From Anas platyrhynchos (taxonomy: Eukaryota; Chordata; Aves; Anseriformes; Anatidae), in NCBI RefSeq assembly GCF_047663525.1, contig NC_092594.1:38196001-38260000 (forward strand): a DNA stretch of 64,000 nucleotides, in the 5' to 3' direction. Shown here in pieces: positions 1 through 11,900 of the stretch. A program made the position numbers and the translations under genes. The notes below the pieces were generated by a model that was given only the letters and a program-made list of their open reading frames with translations, searched no databases and had not been told where the DNA came from. The number at the start of each line of letters is the position of its first letter. Position 1 is the first letter of the stretch.

Positions 1-1178
1 GCAATAATTTTAACATTAGCACTTGTCTATTTTCTGACCGAGTTCCAGTCTTCTTTCATCAATCATCATCTTTAACTTTCTCTGATTGCATTAAAACATT
101 TAGAAAAAAGGCAGCTTTTCACCATTTACAACTTCTTGTACTTAAAAATTTTTACGTGTACTTATTATTCTTATTATTTAAATCTTGTATTTAAAATACG
201 CAAAGATAGCATTTTTTCCTTGCAAAGGCTGAGTAAGCCATTCCCAATCTGTTTTGTTTTAGAAATCTCCTTTTATGTGTACTTTTCTTTCCCAGATAAA
301 ATATTTCATCTTTCACTTCTAGAAGCTGAGCAGGAATTGCCAGTGATAGTATACACATGGATTTCATTACATCATGAACATCAGCTTTATTTTCACTGTA
401 TACACGGAACATCCATGTTCTGTACTCACTGTTTGCCTTTGTCCCAGCATTCATCGGATTATGAGAGTGGGCTGAAGCAGAAAGCATTCTGCTGGTTTAT
501 CTACCACTGGTGATTCCCTTCAGATCTGTAGCACTGGAGGCTGTGGTAGACCTGATGGAGAGGCATGGTAACACCAAACCCGTATCTCATACCTCCCTGC
601 CTCTGTTTCTGTAAGCACCATAATGTTGTAGGCAGTAAATGACAGGAGACAGTTCACAATTCTCCCCCGGCAGCAGGCTCCACCCAAGGTAACAGGATTC
701 TCTGAAGCGCATACTCAACCAGCGACCGTATGCCTTGCGTTTACAGTCATGCACTGGCAAATTCTCAGTTTGATCACGGAGGCTTCACCCCTCGAAAACC
801 AGCTTACTGGAACAGCAGGCCTGCTCTCAGCACCATGCAGCTGTGGATCTCAGAAGGCACAACGTTGCCTGAGCTGTAAGACCCCGCTGCAACCATTAAC
901 GAAGATTCATGACGGCCTTTCTTTGGCCTCCCTGCTACAGCCCCCTGCTTTGCTACCAATGCTCCTCAGAGCACCGACACCACGATCAGCAGCCACCACG
1001 TTATGTCAGCTCTTGGTGGTGCTTTCCCAGGCTTCATTTTCAGAACTGCAGACGCCACCTCCTCGCAGAGAGCAGATGACTCCGTACTTTCCTTGACATC
1101 ATCCTCTGGCCCAGGCAGCTCTCGGGGCGCAGGCCGGCTGGCACAGCACTCGGCAGCTCCGTTTGCAGCAGGGGCCTG
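1..1178. other. Intergenic sequence, no gene seen
   Basis: AT-rich in the first 600 bases and mixed afterwards. I see no exon with convincing splice sites and no RNA gene. By synteny the neighbouring IL23R gene would lie to the left of the window, but I could not recognise any IL23R exon here. Confidence 0.6.
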
Positions 1179-1332
1179 CACAGAATCACAGAATTTCTAG
1201 GTTGGAAGAGACCTCAAGATCATCGAGTCCAACCTCTAACCTAACACTAACAGTCCCCACTAAACCATATCCCTAAGCTAGATAAAGATAAGGTCGCCCC
1301 TGAGCCTCCTGAGCCTCCTCTTCTCCAGGCCT
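1179..1332 (-). mobile_element. CR1-type LINE, truncated 3' end
   Basis: The element starts with two copies of the 8-mer cacagaat (1179-1194). These are the reverse complement of the ATTCTGTG terminal repeats of bird CR1 elements. The well-known segment 'ggttggaagagacctcaag...' follows, running through 'cccctgagcctcctcttctccagg' at about 1330 before similarity is lost. The CR1 sense strand is therefore minus, with only the last 150 or so bases of the 3' UTR retained. 5' truncation is normal for CR1, and there is no coding capacity. The right-hand limit is approximate. Confidence 0.85.
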
Positions 1333-2950
1333 TGTCCTCCTGCTCCTTCCGTGCAGCCAAGCCCTGGATGAAGGCCTCGGTGGGACATCTGGCTGCAGGG
1401 AGCACGCTGTTTTCTTTATGATCCTGAAGTTCTCAGTGTTTGCCTGTGCAGCACCAAGCCTTTACTCAGATTTGTGGGAGGCAACACAGAATTACCTTGG
1501 GCTCGGCCTGTAAGACAGAGCCTTGCTCCGTCGCCTCGAAGGAACACCCAGCACACAACGTACTGGGCTAGTCCGCATGGCTGGCAGCAAAAACCATTTT
1601 CAATCCATTTCTGGAATGCAGTAGCATTCGAAATAAGAATAATACTTAGCAAATATTTTGCTTCAAAGCCTGGTAGAATAGCAGAGGGTTTATAAAACAT
1701 CTGGAGTATCAAAGCTGTTCCGTGACAGTTCTTGGGAACACACGCGCTATTTCGACACAGCTCAATGAGAAGGAATCACATGAAAAAGCAGACTTTGGTG
1801 TTAAGCCTTAGGCAAAAAGAAAGAAAAAAAGAAAGTAGCTGCACCTTATGATAGGCACTGGATCGGTGTTTTCAGTTTAGTTTCCCGTCATCACGAGGCA
1901 AAATTCTGATCACTCGGGCCACCTGACGGGCACCTTCCCTTAAACGCCTCATTGATGAGTAAAATGCTACTCAAGTTTTGCTAGTGCCAGTTGAGCACCT
2001 CATGTAACGGCTGCGTAATTTTTTTTCAAAAAATGAAAAGCAAATACACCCAGAGAGGGGGAGCAATGGACAGGGTACCAGAGATGAGACTTCATATGAA
2101 ATCCTCTTGGAGTCCTATGTTAAAATGACACGAATCCTGGCTTTACAGGCTGTAGATGAAGCGCGTGCTGGGAAGAAGTGTTGTAAAAAGTGTAAACTAA
2201 AAAAAGACAGAGGGGAAATAAGTTATATACTTAAAAGGAAACTGGTGATATTTGGAGTTTCACAGGGTACAGACTTGCACAGTGCGTGCATAGTATTTCT
2301 GTGAACTTCGTCAGCACTTTCTTCTGTCTAGAAAAAAAGTGCTAATGTTATACAGGGATTTGGAAGAGAGACAAAGTGTACTAGGGGTTCAAGCTCAAAG
2401 ACTCTGGACTCTACAACTTAATGCTTCCTATAATCGTTTGTTTGGATGTCAGTCCCCAAAACACCTTTGCTTCAATACTCAAGCTAGTAAAAATTACTAT
2501 GAAGCAAACTCTGCCGGGAAGGCTGAGTTTGTTATCGACGCCTAACAAAGAGGAGGGACAATAGTTAACGGGGACCTTGTTAATGATGAGCTCTTTCAGA
2601 TATGGTGGCAGTCCACCAGCGGGCTGATTGAAAAATTGGGAAAGGCAGCATGGACCCGTGCTGAAATAACCACGGGGGTGCAGAGGAGCAGAGGCTGCAC
2701 CTGAGGACAGGCTCCTCTGTCTTGCGCTGCGGTTGCCTGAGCACTTCTCGTTGCAGTCTACCAGCAGGTAGTGAGAGTTATACTTTGGGTTTCACAGGCT
2801 TTTTTCTTTCTTTCTTTTTCTTTTTTCTTTTTTTTTTTTTATTCTGGTAATCTTCACCCTTTTCTCATACCTAGGCTTTCTGTAATTGAAATTTCCTGTG
2901 CCTTGCCTTCCCTGAGAGAAAAACGGGGGCTGGGAAGGAGGGGAGGGGGA
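1333..2950. other. IL12RB2 upstream region, no gene seen
   Basis: Unique-looking sequence without recognisable exons. It carries A-rich and T-rich runs, including a T-rich tract at about 2800-2840, just before base composition turns GC-rich at the IL12RB2 CpG island. Any distal promoter elements would lie here, but I cannot assign specific sites. Confidence 0.5.
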
Positions 2951-3500
2951 GGGAATCTGTGAGTAGAGCTAACTTCTGAGCCAGCCTCTTTCAGCAAACC
3001 TCCTTCTTACCTCTTCATCTCCCCCCTCGGCCGCCCCCGGCCCCGTCCAGCCCCGAGCTCTCAGCCCCGGCCGGCACCCGGGACCCCACCGGGACCCCCG
3101 GGAGGGTGAGCCCGGGGCCGGGCGGAGCCGATCGGCGCTGAGGGGAGGCGGAACGGGCCGGGCCGGGGCGGGCCGGAGCCGCCGTGCACATGCGGGAGGC
3201 TCCCGGAGGCTGCGGGCTGAGACGAGCGGCGCGGCCGCCCGGTGAGTACCCCCGACGGGGCGGGCGGGCGGGCGGCTCCGGGTGGCTCCGGAGCTTTTTT
3301 GGGGGGGCATCCCCGGTTCCTACAAGCCGGCTGAAGGCAGGGGGGGAGCCGCCGTGCTCCGGCAGCCGCCGTGCTGAAGCGTGAGGGCTTTGTTGTGAGG
3401 GGCAGAGGCGGTGCTCAGCCCCCCCGCACGCAGCGACACCCGGGCAGCCCCCGGGGCTCCCGCACACACGGGCTGTGCCCCTCGTGTGCTGCTCAGCAAG
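2950..3500 (+). promoter_or_regulatory. IL12RB2: CpG-island promoter of IL12RB2
   Basis: A dense CpG block with repeated GGCGGG/GGGCGG-type boxes between about 3010 and 3480, flanked by AT-rich sequence on both sides. No TATA box stands out, so a dispersed CpG-island promoter is inferred. It contains the presumed non-coding exon 1, whose splice donor is at 3242. Transcription start is not determinable from sequence alone. Confidence 0.6.
3150..3241 (+). other. IL12RB2: Presumed non-coding first exon of IL12RB2
   Basis: A strong donor, gcccg|gtgagt, with GT at 3242-3243 lies in the CpG island. The coding sequence begins only at 5797, behind an acceptor, so an upstream untranslated exon is required, as in the mammalian gene. 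The 5' limit given is arbitrary. Confidence 0.5.
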
Positions 3501-3541
3501 ACATTTTCTCTCTTTTTTCCCACACCGGCGTGGAATCTGGG

Positions 3542-3660
3542 GATTTTCTTTTTTTTTTTTTCTTCTTTTTTCTTTTTTTTTTCTTTTTTTTTTCTTTTTT
3601 TTTTTTTTCTTTCTTTTCTTTTCTTTTCTTTCATTTTTTTTTTTTAATTTTTTTTTTTAT
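3542..3660 (+). repeat. Long polypyrimidine (T-rich) tract in intron 1
   Basis: About 120 bases almost purely T with scattered single C residues, just 3' of the CpG island. It is low-complexity DNA. On the minus strand it is a poly-A/G tract, which produces a spurious lysine-rich ORF there. Confidence 0.9.
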
Positions 3661-4703
3661 TATTTTACAAAAGCTTGCCGTGTATCTTTAGTCCAAGCAA
3701 AAGCCTATTTCTCCTTCTTTCCCTCCTCTTTTGCTCCTGTCGTGCTTCAGACGGCTGGCTGCTCTCTTTTGATGCTGCCTTGAGTTATCCAGCGCCCGCC
3801 CGGCGAGCCAGCGCCTGAAATTACTTGAAGAAACCCCGCTTTTGTGTGGTGACTCAGGTGTTTGGGGTACAGTTGTGCTGCCTGAGGATGTTTACAGCGC
3901 CGGGGCGATTTCAGTTTTTTGGAAAGCAGGGCATTTACTTGAAGACCTCGGGCGCTGCGATTGCTCATCCCGAGCACCTACAGACCTGGGCGTTACGTGC
4001 ACCGCTAGGGCTGGGGCGCTGCAGCATTTTGGGCTGAAGAACCCCTGGATTTAAACAAAAAGCACGGTGTTTATGCATTTTGGACAATTATTTTATATTT
4101 CCCATCATATGAGAGTTCATTTTCTTAAACAAATGTGGGATGGCTCCTGTCTCGTTACACAAAACCAACCCGAAATAACTTTTTTATGCATTAATACACG
4201 TACCAAACGTTATATTATCGATGCGTCCCCTGGAAGTGCCCCTCCGCAGTAGCAAGAGGGGTGATCAGGCTGTGAAGTTTCGCTTTGCAGTGGTTTGCTT
4301 GAAATAATGACATCAGGCTGTTAAAATAGCTGCGTCTCTGCGGCGGGTCAGAGGCTATGGAAAATGGTCACTGGTGTGTGCTGTGCCGAAGGACCTGAGG
4401 CGCTCTCGCTTCTGCGAGAAAAAAAAGGAAACAGTTGTGAATGCTGATAAAAACATCTCAAAAGCTCTGTGTTGTTTGGTTTATCCTTAACAACGTGCTC
4501 ACTACCTATGTCTGCATTTTTTTGTTTTTATTTTTTGTTAGGGTAGAGTTAAATGTTCATAAATAAGCTGGGTGTGATGTTTTTCACTTTGGAAACTCAT
4601 CTAAAGGAATTACAAGGTTGCTAGTTCCCAAAGTCACATCCGACATTTAATGCACGATGCTTCAGCTCTGGGAATCTTCAGTCTGTGTTAGTCACCCGGC
4701 ATG

Positions 4704-4751
4704 AAATCAACTCCTTTGGCTTTGGGGAAATCAACTCCTTTGGGTTTGGGG
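4704..4751 (+). repeat. Tandem duplication, 2 x 24 bp
   Basis: Two adjacent 24-base units, 4704-4727 and 4728-4751, beginning aaatcaactcc and differing at one base. They lie in IL12RB2 intron 1 and no function is suggested. Confidence 0.85.
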
Positions 4752-5788
4752 GCATCCCTGGGAAGTCTGGGCATGGATCTGCTGAAATGTTTTTGGTAAT
4801 GGGGCTGCTGCATCCCTCACCTGCAGCAGTGGACGTCGTATCTGACTCCAGACTGACAGTCGGGTTTTCCTGCCTAGCAGACGCCCTTAGTCGCTCCTCA
4901 CTGTTCATTAACTTGTCCTTAACTCCCTCTCCCTGGTGTTCCCACAGCGCTAGGCTGCTGCCTCCAAATGCGTGCCACGGCTGCCTGCCCCTGCGGAGAT
5001 GTGAGAGGTGAGCCAAGTGTCCGGGCTGGGCGCTGGGAAGCACCAGGCGTTTCTACCACATCTCTTCTGCTCTGGATTTGGCATGTTAAAACGTTGTCTT
5101 GGGGAGAAATAGCACATGTTCTTACCCCCCGAGAAGCTGCAGGGGGTGGAAGGTGAGGGGGCATCATGTAAATGTCTGTGAGGATCCCCAGGAGAGAATT
5201 AAGAAGCTTGAGAGTTGCTGTTTCTATGTACTGGGTGTTCAAACCTCCCTGGTATGATGTGTTCTTTCTGCTGAAGGCCCTGCCAAATTTTGGCTGTTAG
5301 GCAGCTGCAAGGAGCTGGAGAAGTTTACTTTAAAATTTTGGGATCTATTCACTTCTGCACAAAAGTGGAAGGCAGGAGGTGTGAGAGCAGAAATGCAAAA
5401 GGGAAATCTTCATCCTTTGCACTAGGGGTACTTAGGGTCTGCTCTGGGTGCATATCACAATAAGATTTTTGGTTCTGGGCTTGCAGGGCATCTTTGGGAA
5501 GGAAGAGAGCAAGAATGTCTGTTTTGAAAGCGCAGAGTTGTAAAGTACCTGCAGTTCTGACATTCCTCTAGCTATTGAGCCTGTCTCTAGGGAGAACCAG
5601 GCTGAAAATCAGCAGCTGCACAGGACAGCATCTTGAGAGTCACTGCGCGATGTCAGCAGAGACAGTTAATTAGAAAGGACCCATAAAATAAGCATTTTGA
5701 ATTTTGTGAAGTTAAAAAATACTACCAATATTTTAAAACGATTTTTTCACTTTTTAGGAACAGGTAAAAGGTACTCATTTCTCTGTAG

Positions 5789-5854
5789 GAAGCAAAATGT
5801 TATTTGCATGGATTGTGCCTGCAGCAGTTTGTTTGTTGATGCACTTCACAGCAG
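5789..5854 (+). CDS. IL12RB2: IL12RB2 coding exon 1: start codon and signal peptide
   Basis: Acceptor ctctgtag|gaagc at 5788/5789. The ATG is at 5797 with A at -3. The 19 complete codons are a hydrophobic signal peptide, and the exon ends in phase 1 at gcag|gtaagg. An alternative acceptor ending at about 5759 (ctttttag) would only lengthen the 5' UTR. Confidence 0.88.
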
Positions 5855-5859
5855 GTAAG

Positions 5860-5904
<45 letters not shown>

Positions 5905-8900
5905 TATCACTTAAAAGAAGCACTCTTGCTACTTAGTTTTTTCTCTCAGCAGTGAGAAAACAGATTGGATTGGTAGATTTTGTCTCGGGTTGTGCTTTTT
6001 CGTACAGTAACTGGTAGCGAGGCTTTGGTTTCTGATCTCCAGGTAATCGGATCAGTGAAGACTGTGCACAACAATATATTACGAGTTACATATGCAGAGA
6101 CAGGAATTCTTACATTAAAAATCCGGGAAGACCCTCTTCCTAGAGGGCAGCATGCTTTACAGACTGAATGATGTATTCATTTTAAAGTTTTTTTTTCCCT
6201 ATTTTGTTGCAGAAGCGTGCAGTAAAGGAAACGTGGCTGCTAACAAACTTCCCCACGGGGTCGCAGAAATATGTGACAAAGGAAATATGACTGCTAACTC
6301 TGCTTCACATGTCCAGCCTGGAACTAACATTACCCTCTCGTGCCAGCTGAAACAACTGAAATACAACGAGCAGTGCAAGATAGCTATTTTCTTTAACAGT
6401 TCCGAACTAATTATTAATTACGGCACTTCCGTGAGCACCAAATTTCAAGTCCTGACATATGGCAAGCACATGTTTACTTGCAAAATAGTTTGTGAATACA
6501 AGAAAAAACTCATTTGTGGAGTCGATATAATGTCTGGAAGTAAGGAGAATTTCATTATTTCTTGTTCTTAAACGTTTTCTGGGATTCCTCTGAGACTTAT
6601 GTTAAGAACTAGTATGTGGGTGGCCTTTTCCAGGAAGGGTGCTGTGTTTTATTAGCTTTGTATCTAAAATATTGCTGGCTGGAACTATGCAACAAAAGGG
6701 GGCTTCCACACCCGGATTCCCAGCCACCCCCATGGATGTTGGGATCTGGAGGGCTCTGCGTTCATGTCTGGCCCTCTGCACCCACTGTGTATCACTGTGC
6801 AACCTCTGAAAAAGCTAATGTGCTGCTTCACGTGTAGTGGCACTTAAATGCTACCCAACTTCCTCATTTACTATTGTGGAACGAAGGGGTTCCAGTAATT
6901 GAAAAAACGAGAGGTGCTGAATGAAACTGCTTGTTCAGAGCAAGCAGAATAATGCTCACTCTCTCCTGTTCTACGCTTGAAATACACCAGGCTCTTCAGG
7001 ACACAGGAGACTTGCGAGAATAATTCTAAGGAAATTTTAGATTTTCTTCTTGTTGTAGAAGAGCAACTGCTGCAGCAGTAGTCATCTTCTGCATGAGTGC
7101 TTTGGTGCCCTATTTTATTTTATTTTTTTAAAAAAAATGGGATAATGGTTGACTGCTTCAAGCAAAGCTTGGGGTGCCCAGTCTGATAGTTGTTCAGCAC
7201 TTGTATTCATTTGGTATCCTTGCAAGTTCACTGCGGGTTTGCTCTCAAGAGACTGCATGATAGATTTGGCTATTTTCACATACAGCGACCTCTGAATACT
7301 TTGCACTTACTCGCTTGTCTTTAAAAAACAAGCAAACAAAACCAAACCCCAGCATTTCTTCATATTTCTCCTCTCAACAATTTTAAGGAAGAAACTGATG
7401 AGAATATCTGTTTAAGATCCTCCAGATCAGCCAAGAAACGTGTCATGTATCCAGTATGGGACAGATGGCAGTCCTACCTGCACCTGGGATAAAGGAAGGC
7501 TTACATACATAAACACTACATACGTAATACAGTAAGTAACACAGGGGAGTAGGCACTTTAATACCTGTAAGAATAACTTAGAGGGTTTTTTAATTTTATT
7601 TTTGCACTGTTTGTTACAGATCCAACCTTTTTAGCAAATCACACAAGAGTTGCTTTATGAATCGATCAGTCCAAGGCTGCCATTAACTCTCTCTGCTGAA
7701 AAAAACCTTTCCTGTTTACATTTGTGTGTGCTGCACAGCAGTGGTTTACTCACTTCTGGGTTAAGTGGGTAAAGAGAATAAGCCAAGTCATGGCTCCTGT
7801 TTTTGAAAGAGATTGTTAATAGTGGGAGTAGTCTTAAAACGGCAGCTTACACCCGCTGTTCTCCTGCAGTGGATTTTCTCTATTTAGTGATTATGTGATT
7901 AGCAATGCCTGCAACAGAAAAGCTCTATTCAAGCAAGTGTGTGGGTAGAAAGAATTAATTGACGCTTGCAATCAGCTGGACAGACTGAACTACTGCCTGT
8001 TTATTTTTGGAGGTACTGTATGTGACCATCTCCTTGTCCTGCTAAGCTCACTATTGCCTGCTTCTCTTGGCCAAAGTAGGAGCAGCATTCCTAGTTTATA
8101 GAAACTCATCATTGCTCCTTAAGCAGAAGGATACTAGATGGTTAATTCCCAGAAGAGGAGGGAAGGATGAGTCCTGTAAGTGTTGCAATGGCACATAGAA
8201 ATACAGCAGTGCTTGCTAGAAATTTATTAAGTGTATTATAAAATGAGACAGATCAGCCCGAAGCAATGTGATAGAATCATCTCTGATTCAGGTGGAGGAA
8301 AGTACATGGAGAAGCTAAAGGAGTTACCTTTACAATGGGCTGAATGACAGATTGAGAATTAAAAGTCGTGTTTGAAGCCATACCATCTGACCCTTAGACT
8401 ACAGATAAATTAAATATTTAATCACCGATTAACATAATCATTTAAGTTGTTCAAAGAGTCACAGTCTCAGCAGATCCGAACCAGCACAGTTGGGTAGAGA
8501 TGTATGCTATACCTCTGTGAACTCAGGGATTTAACTTTCACAGGGTACAGGGACGTGTTAACCGAGAGGATTTGTTCTTTTCTAGGCTGTCAGATGGCAC
8601 TGACATCTTCTGTTTTCTAGAAGAAAATCTGAGTAATAAATTCGGCTCGCTGGTTCTGAGCAAGAAGTTGAATTTTGACTCCACTTACACAGTTGTGGTT
8701 GCCGCCTCCAACGAACTAGGAAGTGCTTTTTCACAGCCACTCATGTTCATGTTGATAGACATAGGTAAATGTATTACTTACCTTCGTTCAGTTAGAGCAA
8801 AGTGAAAACAGTTTGAGCACTGTGCCTTTGTTGCTTAAACCTGTCAGAAGAAGTTATCCATCCAGTCTCAACTCGTTATTCTATTTTCCATTAACCCTCC

Positions 8901-11900
8901 AGTTGTGAGGCATGCTTGAGTGCCATTTTCTTGTTTTTGTTTTTTGCCTCTAGTGAAACCACATCCTCCGAGATTGTTGGTGGAATTTGAAAATTCTGTG
9001 ACAAATTTCTCATTTGTTTGGCACGACGAAGTACGAGCGCAGCACTGTAGAATAAGATACCGTCCGCTTACTGGTTACGCCTGGAACACGGTAATCCTTT
9101 GTTGGAGAATGGAGGAAGTTGTAATCCTTGGAGGTTGCTTTAATATCCTTGTTTCTTTTTGGAGTCAGTTTTTCCAAATTGGCCTCTCTCTGCTCTCTAG
9201 CATCATATTTAAGAAAAACTATTGACTACTAATCAAAACCTCCGTCATTGGTCTAAAACTGAAAGAAAGTAAAACTTGGAAGTCTTTGTATTTATTTTAA
9301 ATGCTGAATGCATTGCTTGAAGTTGAGTAAAATACACAAACAGAATATTTATCAACTTTATTTCTTTGCAAGTTTAACGTTATATGTCCTTTATCTCCAT
9401 TAAAGGTTGAAAACGTCAATAGTGAAAATTTCAGTCTTTATGGTCTGGAGCCTCATACAGAATACGAATTTCAGGTTAGCTGTAAAATTCATCCTGAGAG
9501 GGGACTGTGGAGTAACTGGAGCACGTTCCAAACCCAGACTCCAGAAGCAGGTAACACAAGATGTGGCTTGGTACACTATGCTTGTCTGTGAAGTGTACAT
9601 AGAAGTGTAAATTTTAGGTAATGAATTCAAAATGCTGCTTGGTTTTCAGTCCTGGTTAGATGCTCTGTAAATCCAGAAACAAAGCCAACAGAGAAGTGAA
9701 TTTGTGTAACAGAACGGCCTTCCTCATGAACAAACAAGTAAACTGTTTAAGTTTCTTATGAAAAAGGAATTTCAAGAGCTCATTGAGAAATTCTGAAGGA
9801 TTTATTCTTTTGACATTGCTGGAAGTTGGAGAAATTCTCTCCATGTTGCCTGAAGCCTTAGCAGCAGCCTCCTGCATCCCTGCACATCTGGAAAAGTCAG
9901 AGAAAGTTTGTGCAGCTTAAATGGGAAAAGGAAAACGTTTTGTATTGGTCATATTTAAGCATTTTACTGAATTTCTACAATAATAGCATACAAAAGTCAG
10001 GATGGCTGCCAAGCGGCCCTCAGTCACTAAGGAACCTCAGGTTTGGGAAGCACTCTCTGGGTTCTTGAGCTCACTTGACAATTTGCTGAGGAGCTGAACG
10101 AATCGGCCAGGACACTGCCTGTTCTGTCAGCTTCAACAGACCTGAGGGAGGTTTTAACAAAAAGGTTTGATTTTGCCAATTCATCTTTTTCCAAGTAAAG
10201 AAAATATTTCCTTTGGAGAACTCCCAAGTCGCTTCCTCCACTAAGGAGTGGAGTCATTGGAGATCCGAATGGTTTTAACCTGGCCACATTCCGGAGAGCA
10301 GTCCCCTAATGAACTGCAACGTGAGCAGATGATGTTTCCTGCTTCACAGGACTGCACAGCAGATTCCAGGGAACACACAGTGCAAATTTGAGGCCAATTG
10401 TGTTAGTTTGTACCAGTTCTAACACTAGAGGTCTTGGCGGTGCTGCGGGCTCCTGTATGTGCTTGCTTGGCTTCCCACTGAGCTGTACGAAGTCACAGGC
10501 TGCAGAACTGTCAGTTCTGATGAAAGAAGAAAGCTTCTCAGAAGTCTGTGCTTTAACAAAGATGTGTTGGCTGCTTTGGCATTCTCTCCTTTCATACTGT
10601 ACTTGGCTTTCGTTGCTCCTTTTTTTGTGAATTACTATAAGACCTTCAGGCTCCTGCAGTTATTACTCATGCTGTTTACCACTACTGACAGCATCAGTTT
10701 CTGTAAGAAGCATTGATTGATGCAGAAGGTGTGAACTTTTCCTTCCCTCCCCCACCTTCCTCTCAACAGTTTTCTTACTTTCCTGATGCAGTCCGGGTTG
10801 CTATGCTACTTGTGGTCAGCATTCCTCCTCCCCAGCCCGTGCTGTAAAACAAGAATATTTCCAACTAATCAATGTCTTCTGACATCAGACTAAGTGTTAG
10901 CAAGGTGAGGTGACGAGCTCTGTCTGCACAATGGTTACTCTTCTCCAAAGAAGTTGAAGTTCTACTCCAGAATTTTACAAATTTAACAAATTCAGGAGTA
11001 TACCTTTTTAAGGTGCTTTTTTTTTTCCTTTCTTTTTTTTTTTTCCACGTTTCACCAGGCCTGAGCTGCCACAAAAAACTTGCTTTATGCGAGCACTGTT
11101 CTAAAGTGAGCATTTTTTTCTAGCTAACTTATATAGTTCACATGTGAAATGAACCTTAAAATCTGGGCTGGAGTCCAACAGAGGCAATCTGATTTATTTT
11201 TTTTTCCTGCTTTGAGCTCGCCGCTTCCTCCCTCGCTCACAGGGAGTGCATTCGGATTTTATTTCTTCTGTGGGTCCTGTTTCTTTTCTCTATTCCTGTC
11301 GCTATGTGCAGTGGATACAGGATTGATGGTTCTTAACATTGCTGGTATTGAGGATTTTTTTCTGTCCTTTAATTTAGTAAGTAACAGACAGCCCTAGTCC
11401 CATTCTAGGTGGGGCTGGGCATCAACTGCCTGCTGCTTATGTTATCCGTGACACTTATTATTGTAATTTTATTAGTTTATTGTGTGCCGGGACCTTGAGG
11501 AACCAAGCTTTATTATCTTTTATCACACTGGCTTTCTTTGTATATCTTTATCTGATTCTGAACTGTTTGAGCACACTGTTCACCAGCTTTTGCAGCGAGA
11601 AGTTTGCTTTAGTGTTATTTTGGAAGATTTACTCAAAACTGTAAAGTTGAATGAGTATCAAGCAGTCTAAACACCACGGGTTTTCCGGAAGTATCTTCCC
11701 AGGACTGGCTGTGATTCTGCTCGCTGTTTTGACTACTAAATGTTAATTCTGTAAACATAATGAAAATCTTGGAAAGAACCAGGCTTTAAAACTACCTTTG
11801 ACAAGGTCCTACCCAACTAGCTGTTAAAGACATTTATTGCCCAGATCTAGATAGCAAGGAGCGGGTACACAAAATTCCCATCACCTTAAGCTGTCCGTTG

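Noticed and set aside
966-1181. Possible reverse-transcriptase fragment (VLKMKPGKAP) next to the CR1 tail
   Set aside because: The short motif resembles the start of non-LTR RT domains, but the following residues do not fit. It also lies 3' of the CR1 end, where RT sequence is not expected.
3320-3634. Lysine/glutamate-rich minus-strand ORF
   Set aside because: Translation of the T-rich tract in IL12RB2 intron 1; low complexity only.
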